A stretch of DNA of 6,444 bases from NCBI GenBank assembly GCA_004376205.1, contig SOKG01000135.1:1-6444 (forward strand), in the 5' to 3' direction. A model generated the notes under the pieces. It was given only the letters and a program-made list of their open reading frames with translations, ran no database searches and was not told where the DNA came from. The position numbers and the translations under genes are program-made. Shown in pieces: positions 1-6,359 of this stretch; within the stretch, counting starts at the first letter, position 1, and every line of letters begins with the position of its first letter. The stretch is from Dehalococcoidia bacterium. GTDB lineage: Bacteria; Chloroflexota; Dehalococcoidia; SZUA-161.

Positions 1-316
1 CGGCGAGGCCAGCCCCTGCGGCGACGAAAGCTACTGTGGTCGAGATATTGAAGGGGCCGCTGCCATCGCCACCGGTGCCGCAGGTATCCACCAGTATGTT
101 CTGCTTGGGCCTTACCTCGATGGCGCTTTCCCTCATCGCCTGGGCACAACCAGCGATCTCGTCGGCGGTTTCCCCCTTCATCCTCAGGGCGGTGAGAAAG
201 GCGCCGATCTGCGCCTGGGTGGCTTGACCTTGCATGATCTCTCCCATCACCTCCTTGGCCTCGGCCATTGTGAGGTCGCTGCCGGAGACGATCTTGGTCA
301 GTGCTTCCTTTATCAT
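1..316 (-). CDS. trpD: Anthranilate phosphoribosyltransferase, N-terminal part (runs off the window)
   Basis: The product transfers the phosphoribosyl group of PRPP to anthranilate, the second committed step of tryptophan synthesis in the cytoplasm. Only the first 105 codons lie in the window; the frame is open to the edge. The translation begins MIKEALTKIVSGSDLTMAEA, the helical N-terminal domain typical of the family. It continues into DTCGTGGDGSGPFNIST at about residues 77-93, which contains the glycine-rich GTGGDG PRPP-binding motif followed by the N-[IV]-S-T segment. The ATG (316-314) overlaps the trpE stop as ATGA, and a GGAGGA lies about 11 nt upstream inside the end of trpE, so translational coupling is likely. 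The start is well supported because the protein begins exactly where the family does. It belongs to the T-box-controlled trp operon. The motifs are diagnostic, so the identity is secure. Confidence 0.96.
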   Translation of the reverse strand, partial: MIKEALTKIVSGSDLTMAEAKEVMGEIMQGQATQAQIGAFLTALRMKGETADEIAGCAQAMRESAIEVRPKQNILVDTCGTGGDGSGPFNISTTVAFVAAGAGLA

Positions 317-1860
317 CTTGGTTCAATTCCTCCATGCTCAGCGCTCAGGGCCAAATAGGGGTAATGCTCTTCTCCCTCCGCTATTTCCACCGCGCGCGCC
401 AGCGCATCGAGCTTGTTCAGGCTCTCGTGATACTCCCGTGTTGGGTCGGAATCATACACTATGCCAGCACCGGCCTGAAGATAAACAGTGTTCCCTATCA
501 TAACGATAGTGCGGATTGTGATGCAAGTATCCATATTCCCGCTGAAGCTGAAGTAGCCCACAGCCCCGCCATATGGCCCGCGCTTTAAGTCCTCAAGCTC
601 GGTTATGATCTCCATAGCCCTGATCTTGGGAGCGCCGGTCAGCGTGCCTGCGGGGAATGCAGCCCTCAACAGGCTGAAGGCGTTCTCGCTATCTCTCAGT
701 TTTCCTTCTACTGTTGAGACAATGTGCATCACGTGAGAATACTTCTCCACGGTCATCGATATGGGCACCCTCACTGTGCCGTGCTGGCAGACCCTCCCCA
801 GATCGTTTCTGGCGAGGTCCACCAGCATCGCGTGTTCTGCTATCTCCTTAGGGTCGCTGAGAAGCTCAGCTATCAAGGCCTCATCCTCTTCTTCGTTCGC
901 TCCCCTTGGCCTGGTGCCGGCGATGGGGCATGTCTCAGCAATTTCATCCTCCACTTTCACCAGCATCTCTGGGCTGGAGCCGATAAGTTGAAAATCGCCC
1001 AGGTCGAGATAGAACAAGTAGGGGGAGGGGTTGAGCATGCGCAGTGCCCGATAAATGGTGAACGGTTGGGCGCTGGTTTTGCGCTTCAGCCGTTGCGACA
1101 ACACGATCTGAAAAGCATCGCCTGCAGTGATGTACTCCTTGCAAGCCCTTACTCCTGCTTCAAACTCTTCCTGGGTGAAGTTTGACTCAAGCTCTTTGTC
1201 TTGAGGAGAGGTTGTTCTGCCATTTGTTCCCACTGATTCCAGCGGCAATGGCCTGGCCAGCCTGGCAACGATGGACTCGATCTTGGACATCGCTTGCTCA
1301 TAGACCAATTCCGCAGGACCATCGACATACGTATTGGCTACTATCTTCATCTTGTGCTGCACATGATCGAAAATGACCATGGTATCGGTGAACACGAAAA
1401 CGCATTCGGGCAGGCCGAGCTCATCGCGGGAGCACTCAGGTAGCCTTTCGAAGTATCGTACCATATCATAGGATATGTAGCCGACCGCACCTCCGAAGAA
1501 GCGAGGCAGCCCCGGGATCTTGACCACCTGGCGCTGGGCGAGAAGCTCCTGCACCAGGTGCAGGCAGTCCCGGCCGTCGAGATTCACCCTTTGCCTCTCA
1601 CCATTTCGGTGGATGATCGCTTTGTTGCCTGATGACTTGAGCACCACATTGTGGCCTATGCCCAGGAAGGAGTAGCGGCCTAGTTTCTCGCCGCCCTCGA
1701 CGCTCTCGAGGAGGAATGTAGGAGCTTCCTGCCCTAGCTTGAGGAACACCGAGACCGGCGTATCCAGGTCAGCAGATAATTCTCGGAAGACCGGAACCAG
1801 GTTTCCCTCTTTGGCTAGTCCTCGAAATTCCTCCAGTTTGGGAAAGTATTCAACTGCCAT
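313..1860 (-). CDS. trpE: Anthranilate synthase component I (TrpE)
   Basis: This 515-aa protein is the normal length for TrpE. It converts chorismate to anthranilate, using ammonia supplied by the glutaminase partner TrpG. The N-terminal domain carries LLES at residues 50-53, the element that binds tryptophan for feedback inhibition, followed by GRYSFLG. The C-terminal chorismate-binding domain shows DAFQIVLSQR (248-257), SSPEML (295-300), CPIAGTRPRG (311-320), DLARNDLGRV (348-357), PAGTLTGAPK (403-412) and the QAGAGIV block (462-468). Alanine in PIAGT, where PabB enzymes usually have PIKGT, argues for anthranilate synthase over aminodeoxychorismate synthase. The ATG at 1860-1858 has a GAGGAT Shine-Dalgarno 7-8 nt upstream and lies just beyond the T-box terminator. 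The stop overlaps the trpD start by 4 bp. trpG is not between them and there is no fused glutaminase domain, so the glutaminase must be encoded elsewhere. Confidence 0.98.
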   Translation of the reverse strand: MAVEYFPKLEEFRGLAKEGNLVPVFRELSADLDTPVSVFLKLGQEAPTFLLESVEGGEKLGRYSFLGIGHNVVLKSSGNKAIIHRNGERQRVNLDGRDCLHLVQELLAQRQVVKIPGLPRFFGGAVGYISYDMVRYFERLPECSRDELGLPECVFVFTDTMVIFDHVQHKMKIVANTYVDGPAELVYEQAMSKIESIVARLARPLPLESVGTNGRTTSPQDKELESNFTQEEFEAGVRACKEYITAGDAFQIVLSQRLKRKTSAQPFTIYRALRMLNPSPYLFYLDLGDFQLIGSSPEMLVKVEDEIAETCPIAGTRPRGANEEEDEALIAELLSDPKEIAEHAMLVDLARNDLGRVCQHGTVRVPISMTVEKYSHVMHIVSTVEGKLRDSENAFSLLRAAFPAGTLTGAPKIRAMEIITELEDLKRGPYGGAVGYFSFSGNMDTCITIRTIVMIGNTVYLQAGAGIVYDSDPTREYHESLNKLDALARAVEIAEGEEHYPYLALSAEHGGIEPR

Positions 1861-1887
1861 AGCTTTATCCTCGAAAACACAAATGAA

Positions 1888-1912
1888 AAGCCCCGTCCAA
1901 GGGACGGGGCTT
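1888..1912 (-). terminator. Regulated intrinsic terminator of the T-box leader
   Basis: A perfect 11-bp stem (GGACGGGGCTT against AAGCCCCGTCC on the plus strand) with a 3-nt loop. Transcription runs from 1912 to 1888 and ends in a short, interrupted U tract (CUUUUCAUUUG). It lies about 27 nt before the trpE start and competes with the antiterminator, so charged tRNA-Trp should lead to termination here. Confidence 0.93.
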
Positions 1913-1931
1913 AGTCCGCGGTGCCACCCTT
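1899..1931 (-). promoter_or_regulatory. T-box antiterminator
   Basis: The alternative fold reads AAGGG (1931-1927), bulge UGGCACC, GCGG (1919-1916), loop ACUAAGCC, CCGU (1907-1904), CCCUU (1903-1899). AAGGG pairs with CCCUU and GCGG with CCGU. The bulge begins UGGC, complementary to a GCCA acceptor end; tRNA-Trp in bacteria normally carries G as the discriminator base, so both T-box contacts point to Trp. The fold uses bases from the upstream arm of the terminator, so the two structures exclude each other. Confidence 0.92.
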
Positions 1932-2102
1932 GTTAGTCGCCACTCACAAAGGAGATAACAACTCTCTCGCCGGGTACGGCCCCTACGAGTAGGGCTATAC
2001 CCTGGGTTCTGATAACGGTACCCCTTCCGGCAAAGCCTACTAGTGAACGTTCAACGTTCTAAGCGTTTGAGACGTTCCCTTTTCGGTTTGCAGCTCCCAA
2101 GT

Positions 2103-2105
2103 CCA
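2103..2105 (-). other. T-box specifier codon UGG (Trp)
   Basis: In the RNA the 3' side of the stem I internal loop reads GAA-UGG-A, opposite AGUAGUA, flanked by the helices CGCCUC/GAGGCG and CAAG/CUUG. UGG therefore sits in the specifier position with the usual purine after it, and would pair with the CCA anticodon of tRNA-Trp. Other in-loop triplets such as GAA or GGA fit the position less well and do not match the downstream genes. Confidence 0.9.
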
Positions 2106-2209
2106 TTCCGCCTCTGCGCCGACATCGGCTCACACCTAACCCGACTCTCTGAGCCTCGCTGGAGGCGTACTACTCTTGTTCTCAGCCGATCACCTATTCA
2201 ATTACGAGC

Positions 2210-2238
2210 AATTTAACATACAATATTGGCTTTGTCAA
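2210..2238 (-). promoter_or_regulatory. Promoter of the trp operon leader
   Basis: On the minus strand a perfect -35 TTGACA (2238-2233) is followed by a 17-bp spacer and TAAATT (2215-2210) as -10. The TG one base upstream of the -10 makes it an extended -10. This is a good sigma-70-type promoter, placing the transcription start near 2203, just before T-box stem I. Confidence 0.87.
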
Positions 2239-2278
2239 CTTGTATTATCCTCCCTTTCTACCTGGATTCGAGAGGTGA

Positions 2279-2307
2279 TTCAAAGCTGAATTGGATTGAA
2301 GTACAAT
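2279..2307 (+). promoter_or_regulatory. Possible second upstream promoter for lysA
   Basis: TTCAAA (2279-2284), a 17-bp spacer and TACAAT (2302-2307) give a moderate promoter match pointing to lysA. If used, it would make a leader of about 145 nt. A GGAGGAG at 2314-2320 is not followed by any convincing reading frame. The rest of 2240-2407 shows no gene, repeat or known riboswitch that I can recognise. Chance matches of this quality are common in AT-richer spacers. Confidence 0.25.
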
Positions 2308-2407
2308 ACCCCTGGAGGAGATTCACTGTAAGTCTTTTGAGGCTAGCTGGCTATGGCTATGCCACTGCATTTCACAGAGGTTGCTATACGGTCTCGGGTG
2401 TTGCAGC

Positions 2408-2436
2408 TTGCGCAATACAGGCTGCCAAAGTATAAT
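2408..2436 (+). promoter_or_regulatory. Likely lysA promoter
   Basis: A perfect -10 TATAAT (2431-2436) lies 17 bp after TTGCGC (2408-2413), which is a weak -35. The start would fall near 2443, immediately before the GGAGGG ribosome binding site (2444-2449) and about 17 nt before the lysA ATG. The resulting 5' UTR would be very short, leaving no room for a leader regulator from this promoter. Confidence 0.65.
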
Positions 2437-2459
2437 CGCTACTGGAGGGAAGGGAAGTC

Positions 2460-3782
2460 ATGTCAGTTTTGGATAGGATGTCGGCGCTGCTTCCCGATAC
2501 CGCCGGGGTGAGCGAAAACGGCCACCTCACCCTTGGAGGCTGTGACGTAGTGCAGCTTGCTGCTGAGTTCGGCACACCGCTTTATGTTTTCGACGAGGCT
2601 ACCTTGCGCCAAACTTGCGCTGAGTACCGCAGGGCGTTTAGCCAGAGCTACGGTGACGTCATCGTGATCTACGCTGCCAAGGCTTTCATCAACCGGGCGC
2701 TGGCTATGATCATCAAAGAGGAAGGGCTGGGGCTGGACGTGGTCTCCGGAGGGGAGCTGAGTATCGCCCGATCAGTCGATTTCCCTGTGGAGAAGGTCTA
2801 CTTCCATGGCAACAACAAGCTCCGGGAGGAGATAGAACTGGCAATCTCTTGCCGGGTCGGCCGCATTGTGGTCGACAACCTCTACGAGCTTCCATTGGTC
2901 AACGAGGTGGCCAAAGAGGCCGGGATCATCCAGGATATATTGATCCGGCTTAACCCAGGCATTGACGCCCATACGCATCGCCACGTTGCTACCGGCGTCA
3001 TCGATAGCAAGTTTGGCTTACCTATCGCTTTGGGGCAGGCGGAAGAAGCAGTGGTTAAGGCGATGTCATCATCCAATCTCAGACTCATCGGATTGCACGT
3101 GCACCTGGGCTCCCTCATCTTCGCTGCTGAGCCCTATCAAGAGGCAATCAGGATCGTTTTCCAATTCGCCGCTGAGATGAGAGAAGGGCATGGACTTGAC
3201 TTCCGCGAGTTTAGTCCAGGAGGTGGCTTCGCTATCCAATACACCAGAGATGCTCCGGCTCAAGGCGTCGCTTATTACGCTGGGGCTATTGCCGAGGCTG
3301 TTCAGTCCAGCAGCAAGGAGCTTGGCATGCAGCTACCTCGGCTCGTTGTTGAGCCGGGAAGGGCGATTGTGGGGCGCTCCGGGGTAGCGGTCTATCGAGC
3401 AGGGGCAACCAAAGACATCCCCGGCGTGCGCAGGTATGTATCCGTAGATGGTGGAATGGCAGATAATATCCGGCCAGCCCTGTACGGTTCTAGCTATGAG
3501 GCGCTGGTCGCTAACAAAGTCACCGAGGATGAAGTGGAACAGGTGAGCATCGCCGGCAAGTTCTGCGAATCGGGTGATATCCTGGTCAAGGATGTAGAGG
3601 TGCCCAGGGTTGTGCCCGGAGATACCGTCGTGATACCGGTAGCAGGAGCCTATTGCCTGTCTTTGGCCTCCAACTACAACGCATCGCTGAAACCTGCGAT
3701 TGCGCTGGTCAAGGAGGGTAAGGCACGTCTTATTCGTCGCCGTGAGAGCTACGATGACCTGATGCGTTGCGACCTCGTTTAG
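2460..3782 (+). CDS. lysA: Diaminopimelate decarboxylase
   Basis: A 440-aa PLP enzyme of fold type III that decarboxylates meso-diaminopimelate to L-lysine, the final step of the DAP pathway, in the cytoplasm. The N-terminal barrel domain contains YAAKAF (71-76) with Lys74 as the PLP lysine, GLDVVSGGEL (91-100), the His of HVHLGS (213-218), and the GGG phosphate loop (254-256). The C-terminal domain has EPGR (298-301), DGGM (330-333), CESGD (369-373) with the catalytic cysteine and substrate-binding acidic residue, and GAYCLSLASNYN (396-407) with the PLP/substrate tyrosine. All key residues are present. HVHLGSLIF replaces the commoner H-C-H-I-G-S-Q form, a variation seen in lineages outside Proteobacteria. 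The ATG has a GGAGGG 10 nt upstream. The gene is divergent from the trp operon and convergent with ftsZ, so it appears to be a single-gene unit. CESGD and the overall pattern favour LysA over other fold III decarboxylases. Confidence 0.97.
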   Translation: MSVLDRMSALLPDTAGVSENGHLTLGGCDVVQLAAEFGTPLYVFDEATLRQTCAEYRRAFSQSYGDVIVIYAAKAFINRALAMIIKEEGLGLDVVSGGELSIARSVDFPVEKVYFHGNNKLREEIELAISCRVGRIVVDNLYELPLVNEVAKEAGIIQDILIRLNPGIDAHTHRHVATGVIDSKFGLPIALGQAEEAVVKAMSSSNLRLIGLHVHLGSLIFAAEPYQEAIRIVFQFAAEMREGHGLDFREFSPGGGFAIQYTRDAPAQGVAYYAGAIAEAVQSSSKELGMQLPRLVVEPGRAIVGRSGVAVYRAGATKDIPGVRRYVSVDGGMADNIRPALYGSSYEALVANKVTEDEVEQVSIAGKFCESGDILVKDVEVPRVVPGDTVVIPVAGAYCLSLASNYNASLKPAIALVKEGKARLIRRRESYDDLMRCDLV

Positions 3783-3799
3783 TTGAGTCCAGGCACAGG

Positions 3800-3831
3800 A
3801 AGGCCGTAGGAACGAAAGTTCCTACGGCCTT
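3800..3831 (+). terminator. Perfect 14-bp hairpin after lysA (likely bidirectional terminator)
   Basis: AAGGCCGTAGGAAC (3800-3813), loop GAAA, GTTCCTACGGCCTT (3818-3831). The stem is perfect and the loop on the plus strand is a GNRA tetraloop. It starts 18 bp after the lysA stop and lies between convergent genes, so termination of lysA, and perhaps also of ftsZ from the other side, is the natural reading. Neither side carries a U tract, so it is not a textbook intrinsic terminator. Confidence 0.7.
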
Positions 3832-3837
3832 ACGCCG

Positions 3838-3854
3838 TTCCTGGCTCCCAGGAA
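3838..3854. terminator. Second short hairpin in the lysA-ftsZ gap
   Basis: TTCCTGG (3838-3844), loop CTC, CCAGGAA (3848-3854): a perfect 7-bp inverted repeat 6 bp after the first hairpin. It has no U tract either. It lies 30 bp beyond the ftsZ stop, so it may act as part of a tandem terminator for either convergent transcript. Confidence 0.45.
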
Positions 3855-3884
3855 TCCTAAGCCGCAAATGGTATAGGCGTGACC

Positions 3885-4970
3885 TTATCTAAGCCGGGGA
3901 AAACGTGATCGACGTTTTTCCTCCGCTGTAATCTCGGGTAGATCATCGTCATCGGCCATCATCGCGTTCTCACTCTGCGCGTGGTCACCCCCCTCTCGGA
4001 AGCCAGTTGCGATTAGAGTGAGCTTGACATTGTGACCTATCTTAGGGTCTGTCGCCAGGCCAAAGATTATCTGGGCATTGGGATCTGCCACCGCTCTGAT
4101 AACATTGGCTGCCTCATTAACCTCGGAAAGGGCGAGGTCGTTGTAGATGATATTGAACAGGATCCTCTGTGCTCTCTCGATGGAGAAGTCGAACAGGGGA
4201 CTGACAATGGCGGCCTTGGCGGCATCAGCAGCCCGCGTTTCACCGCTACCGTAGCCCATGGATATCCAGGCGTGGCCAGCCTCGTTCATGATAGCTCTCA
4301 CATCGTTGAAATCGAGGTTGATGTTGCCTGAGCTCATAATCACCTCGGAAATGCCTTCAACACTCTGGAATAATACGTCATCAACCATCTTAAAAGCGGC
4401 ATCAATCGAGACACTCGCATCGCACATGCTTAGAAGACGTTCATTGGGAATGACGATTATGCAGTCCGCCCTTTCTTTGAGCCGTATGACACCCTCGTCA
4501 GCTACTCTGGCACGGTGGACTCCTTCAAAGTTAAAAGGCCTGGTGATTATGGCGATGGTGAGGATGTCGAGATCCTTTGCGATCTCGGCGATCACCGGCG
4601 CAGCGCCGGTGCCCGTGCCCCCACCCATACCCGCAGTTACGAATATCAGATCGGCACCATCAACAGCCTTGGTGAGCTCGTCGCGGCTTTCTTCAGCCGC
4701 CAGCATGCCCGTTGTATGGTCACCGCCCACTCCCAGCCCTCTGGTAAGTCTGTCACCTATGCGAAGGCGAGTCGGAGCTGTCGATCGCAGCAATGCCTGA
4801 GCATCGGTGTTTACCGCGATGAAGCCGACCCCCGGGATATTCTCTTCAATCATGCGATTGACAGCGTTATTGCCACCACCGCCCACGCCAACGACCTTGA
4901 TCTGGGTAAGATTCTCAACAGCACTCTCAACTGCCTCAGTCCCACCTTTTGAACCTGTCCCAGTCACCAT
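3885..4970 (-). CDS. ftsZ: Cell division GTPase FtsZ
   Basis: This 361-aa tubulin homologue polymerises with GTP into the cytokinetic ring at midcell. It has the nucleotide loop GGGGNNAVNRM (30-40), the tubulin signature GGGTGTG (116-122), RPFNFEG (144-150), and the T7 synergy loop NLDFND (218-223), which supplies the acidic residues that trigger GTP hydrolysis in the adjacent subunit. The polymerising core is therefore intact and ends near TGF (322-324). The tail is short: an acidic segment with DDDD (340-343), then KRRSRFPRLR at the end. The usual C-terminal peptide of the D-I-P-x-F-L-R type, which docks FtsA and other partners, is at best degenerate. The ATG is preceded by a G-rich run (AGGGGGGAG) and lies 22 bp after the rsmH stop. 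No ftsA precedes it, unlike in many dcw clusters. It is the last gene of the mraZ-rsmH-ftsZ operon. Confidence 0.98.
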   Translation of the reverse strand: MVTGTGSKGGTEAVESAVENLTQIKVVGVGGGGNNAVNRMIEENIPGVGFIAVNTDAQALLRSTAPTRLRIGDRLTRGLGVGGDHTTGMLAAEESRDELTKAVDGADLIFVTAGMGGGTGTGAAPVIAEIAKDLDILTIAIITRPFNFEGVHRARVADEGVIRLKERADCIIVIPNERLLSMCDASVSIDAAFKMVDDVLFQSVEGISEVIMSSGNINLDFNDVRAIMNEAGHAWISMGYGSGETRAADAAKAAIVSPLFDFSIERAQRILFNIIYNDLALSEVNEAANVIRAVADPNAQIIFGLATDPKIGHNVKLTLIATGFREGGDHAQSENAMMADDDDLPEITAEEKRRSRFPRLR

Positions 4971-4992
4971 GGCTCCCCCCTAACCAGAAAGG

Positions 4993-5934
4993 CTAAATGC
5001 GCTCGGCAACCCTCATTCTGGCACTACGACTCCGCGGATTAGCCTGCACCTCGATTGGAGAGGGCTTGATTGCCTTTTTGCTTGATATCTTGAGCCGAGC
5101 GGTATGCCCGCAAATACAGGCTGGCGCTCCCGGAGGACAAAGGCATTCTTGCGCCTCCCGGCGGAGAAAACCCTTGACCAGTCGATCTTCAAGGGAGTGG
5201 AAGCTAATAACTACAATCCTGCCGCCGCTTCCAAGGAGATTGGGCACCTGCTCCAGTGCAAGCTCGAGGTTCTCCAGTTCCTGGTTGACCGCGATTCGCA
5301 GCGCTTGAAAAGTCCTCGTTGCCGGGTGAATCCTGCCACGCACCCCAGCAACAGCTTGCTCCACTGCCTGCGCGAGTTCCAGGGTGGTTCTTAGAGGACG
5401 TCTCTCCACAATACGTCTCGCTATTTTCCGACTCCGCCGTTCCTCGCCATATCTATCCAGAAGCCGGGCCAACTCAGGCTCCGCATAGGTATTGACGATA
5501 TCTGCTGCGGTAACAGCCTGTCTATCGCTGAACCTCATGTCCAGCGGAGAATCCTGCTGGAAGCTGAAGCCGCGACCAGCCTCCTTAAGCTGAAGAGAGG
5601 ACACGCCAAGATCGAAGAGGATGCCATTTACAGGATGAAAGCCGTATCTGGTACAGATATTCTCCAGATATCTGAAGTTCTCATTGACCAAAATGGCATC
5701 TTTGCCATAGGGCTTGAGTTTCCCCCTGGCCACTCTGAGCGCGCTGGGGTCAGCATCGATGCCGATTAGTTGCCCTCCGGGCGAGCTCTCTTCTAAGATC
5801 GCCGCAGCATGCCCTCCGCCGCCCACAGTGCAGTCTACATATCTGCCGCCACGCTGAACCTGGAGAGCGCTGATACACTCCTTGAGCATAACAGGCTCAT
5901 GGCTAGGTGCATTAGTCATAGTCAGAGTCGTCAT
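4993..5934 (-). CDS. rsmH: 16S rRNA m4C1402 N4-methyltransferase
   Basis: RsmH (MraW) uses S-adenosylmethionine to methylate the N4 of C1402 in the 16S rRNA decoding centre. At 313 aa it has the normal length. SHEPVM (11-16) and VDCTVGGGGHAAAIL (33-47) form the start of the SAM-binding fold, followed by GIDADPSAL (58-66), FDLGVSS (107-113), SPLDMRF (129-135), RTFQALRIAVNQEL (207-220), and the family signature ISFHSLEDRLVK (243-254). The end, NPRSRSARMRVAE, is also typical. A CxC-x6-CxC group (Cys264, 266, 273, 275) sits in the C-terminal region and could bind a metal. The start at 5934 overlaps the mraZ stop as ATGA, which favours this ATG over the internal one at codon 6 (5919). The gene is placed between mraZ and ftsZ, the conserved position at the head of the division cluster. 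Confidence 0.98.
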   Translation of the reverse strand: MTTLTMTNAPSHEPVMLKECISALQVQRGGRYVDCTVGGGGHAAAILEESSPGGQLIGIDADPSALRVARGKLKPYGKDAILVNENFRYLENICTRYGFHPVNGILFDLGVSSLQLKEAGRGFSFQQDSPLDMRFSDRQAVTAADIVNTYAEPELARLLDRYGEERRSRKIARRIVERRPLRTTLELAQAVEQAVAGVRGRIHPATRTFQALRIAVNQELENLELALEQVPNLLGSGGRIVVISFHSLEDRLVKGFLRREAQECLCPPGAPACICGHTARLKISSKKAIKPSPIEVQANPRSRSARMRVAERI

Positions 5935-6359
5935 GGCTGTATCTCTACCGCCTCTGCGATCTGCGTAGCGTGCTCAGCCATAAATTGTTTTTCCGCAGCC
6001 CAAAGCCCTTTGTCCCAGATTTGGAGGTGGCTATACGCCCCGACTATAACCACCTCATCGTTGATATCGGCGTACTGGCGCAGAGCGGGAGGCAAGATCA
6101 CCCTTCCCTGGCGGTCAAGTTCGAGATCGAAAGCGCCGGAGAATGTGAAGCGGGCAACTCTCCTCGGATCACGCCGGGTCATGGGTAGGGAAACCAGCTT
6201 GTCAGCCACTTTTCCCCACTCCGCCATGGTGTAAACGTTGAGACATTTGTCGAACCCCCGGGAGAGCACCAAGCCAGCACGGAATGCCTCCCTGAATTTG
6301 ACCGGGATAGCTAGTCTCCCCTTGTGATCGATCCTTAATTCGTATTCGCCGAGGAACAT
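5931..6359 (-). CDS. mraZ: Transcriptional regulator MraZ
   Basis: MraZ is a DNA-binding protein of the AbrB/SpoVT-like fold that forms ring-shaped oligomers and controls its own operon. The 142-aa product begins MFLGEYELRIDHKGRLAIP, the standard N-terminus of the family. It has the two half-motifs DHKGR (11-15) and DRQGR (82-86), one per swapped-hairpin domain, so both are intact. The start is fixed by the family N-terminus. The ribosome binding site is poor: only AAGGTGG directly abutting the ATG, which also forms the last operator repeat. The 4-bp overlap with rsmH implies coupling. As first gene of the operon it is expected to regulate rsmH and ftsZ by binding the repeats upstream. Confidence 0.98.
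   Translation of the reverse strand: MFLGEYELRIDHKGRLAIPVKFREAFRAGLVLSRGFDKCLNVYTMAEWGKVADKLVSLPMTRRDPRRVARFTFSGAFDLELDRQGRVILPPALRQYADINDEVVIVGAYSHLQIWDKGLWAAEKQFMAEHATQIAEAVEIQP

Larger units (their letters stand above)
1888..2203 (-). promoter_or_regulatory. Tryptophan-specific T-box riboswitch (trp operon leader)
   Basis: This leader RNA senses uncharged tRNA-Trp and lets transcription continue into trpE. The T-box core AGGGTGGCACCGCGG is at 1930-1916. Stem I can be drawn in full in transcript order. The base helix is CGGCT (2188-2184) with AGCTG (2095-2091). A second helix, CAAG with CTTG, follows after a GAGAA/GG kink-turn-like interruption. Next is an internal loop of AGTAGTA opposite GAATGGA, then CGCCTC with GAGGCG. 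The distal part contains the conserved AGAGAGTCGG...GGTGTGAGCC pattern. The central region has AACGTT-rich repeats (about 2045-2079) that could form the stem II / IIA-B pseudoknot, and a long hairpin (1972-2002) in the stem III position. The 5' end is inferred from the promoter. Layout and specifier match control of the trp genes downstream. Confidence 0.96.

Noticed and set aside
724..1185. 153-aa open frame on the plus strand opposite trpE
   Set aside because: Fully antisense to the conserved chorismate-binding domain; no protein family features and no ribosome site of note.
2045..2079. AACGTT repeats as a protein-binding operator
   Set aside because: They lie inside the transcribed T-box leader, where stem II / IIA-B pairing is expected to produce such complementary repeats.
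1861..2203. Trp leader-peptide attenuator or TRAP site
   Set aside because: No short frame with tandem Trp codons and no GAG/UAG repeat series; the T-box fold explains the terminator completely.
2226..2435. 69-aa open frame in the spacer before lysA
   Set aside because: Starts inside the trp promoter, has no ribosome binding site, and runs across the lysA promoter; no recognisable protein features.
2265..2459. Lysine riboswitch before lysA
   Set aside because: GAGAGGTG near 2270 resembles a fragment of the L-box, but the remaining conserved blocks and a terminator or sequestering hairpin are absent.
4258..4800. 180-aa open frame on the plus strand within ftsZ
   Set aside because: Antisense shadow of a clear ftsZ; the composition is low-complexity Ser/Ala/Met-rich and no family is recognisable. 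The same holds for 4032-4331 and 4515-4952.
5809..6234. 141-aa plus-strand frame across the rsmH-mraZ junction
   Set aside because: Antisense to two well-conserved genes, with no family signal.
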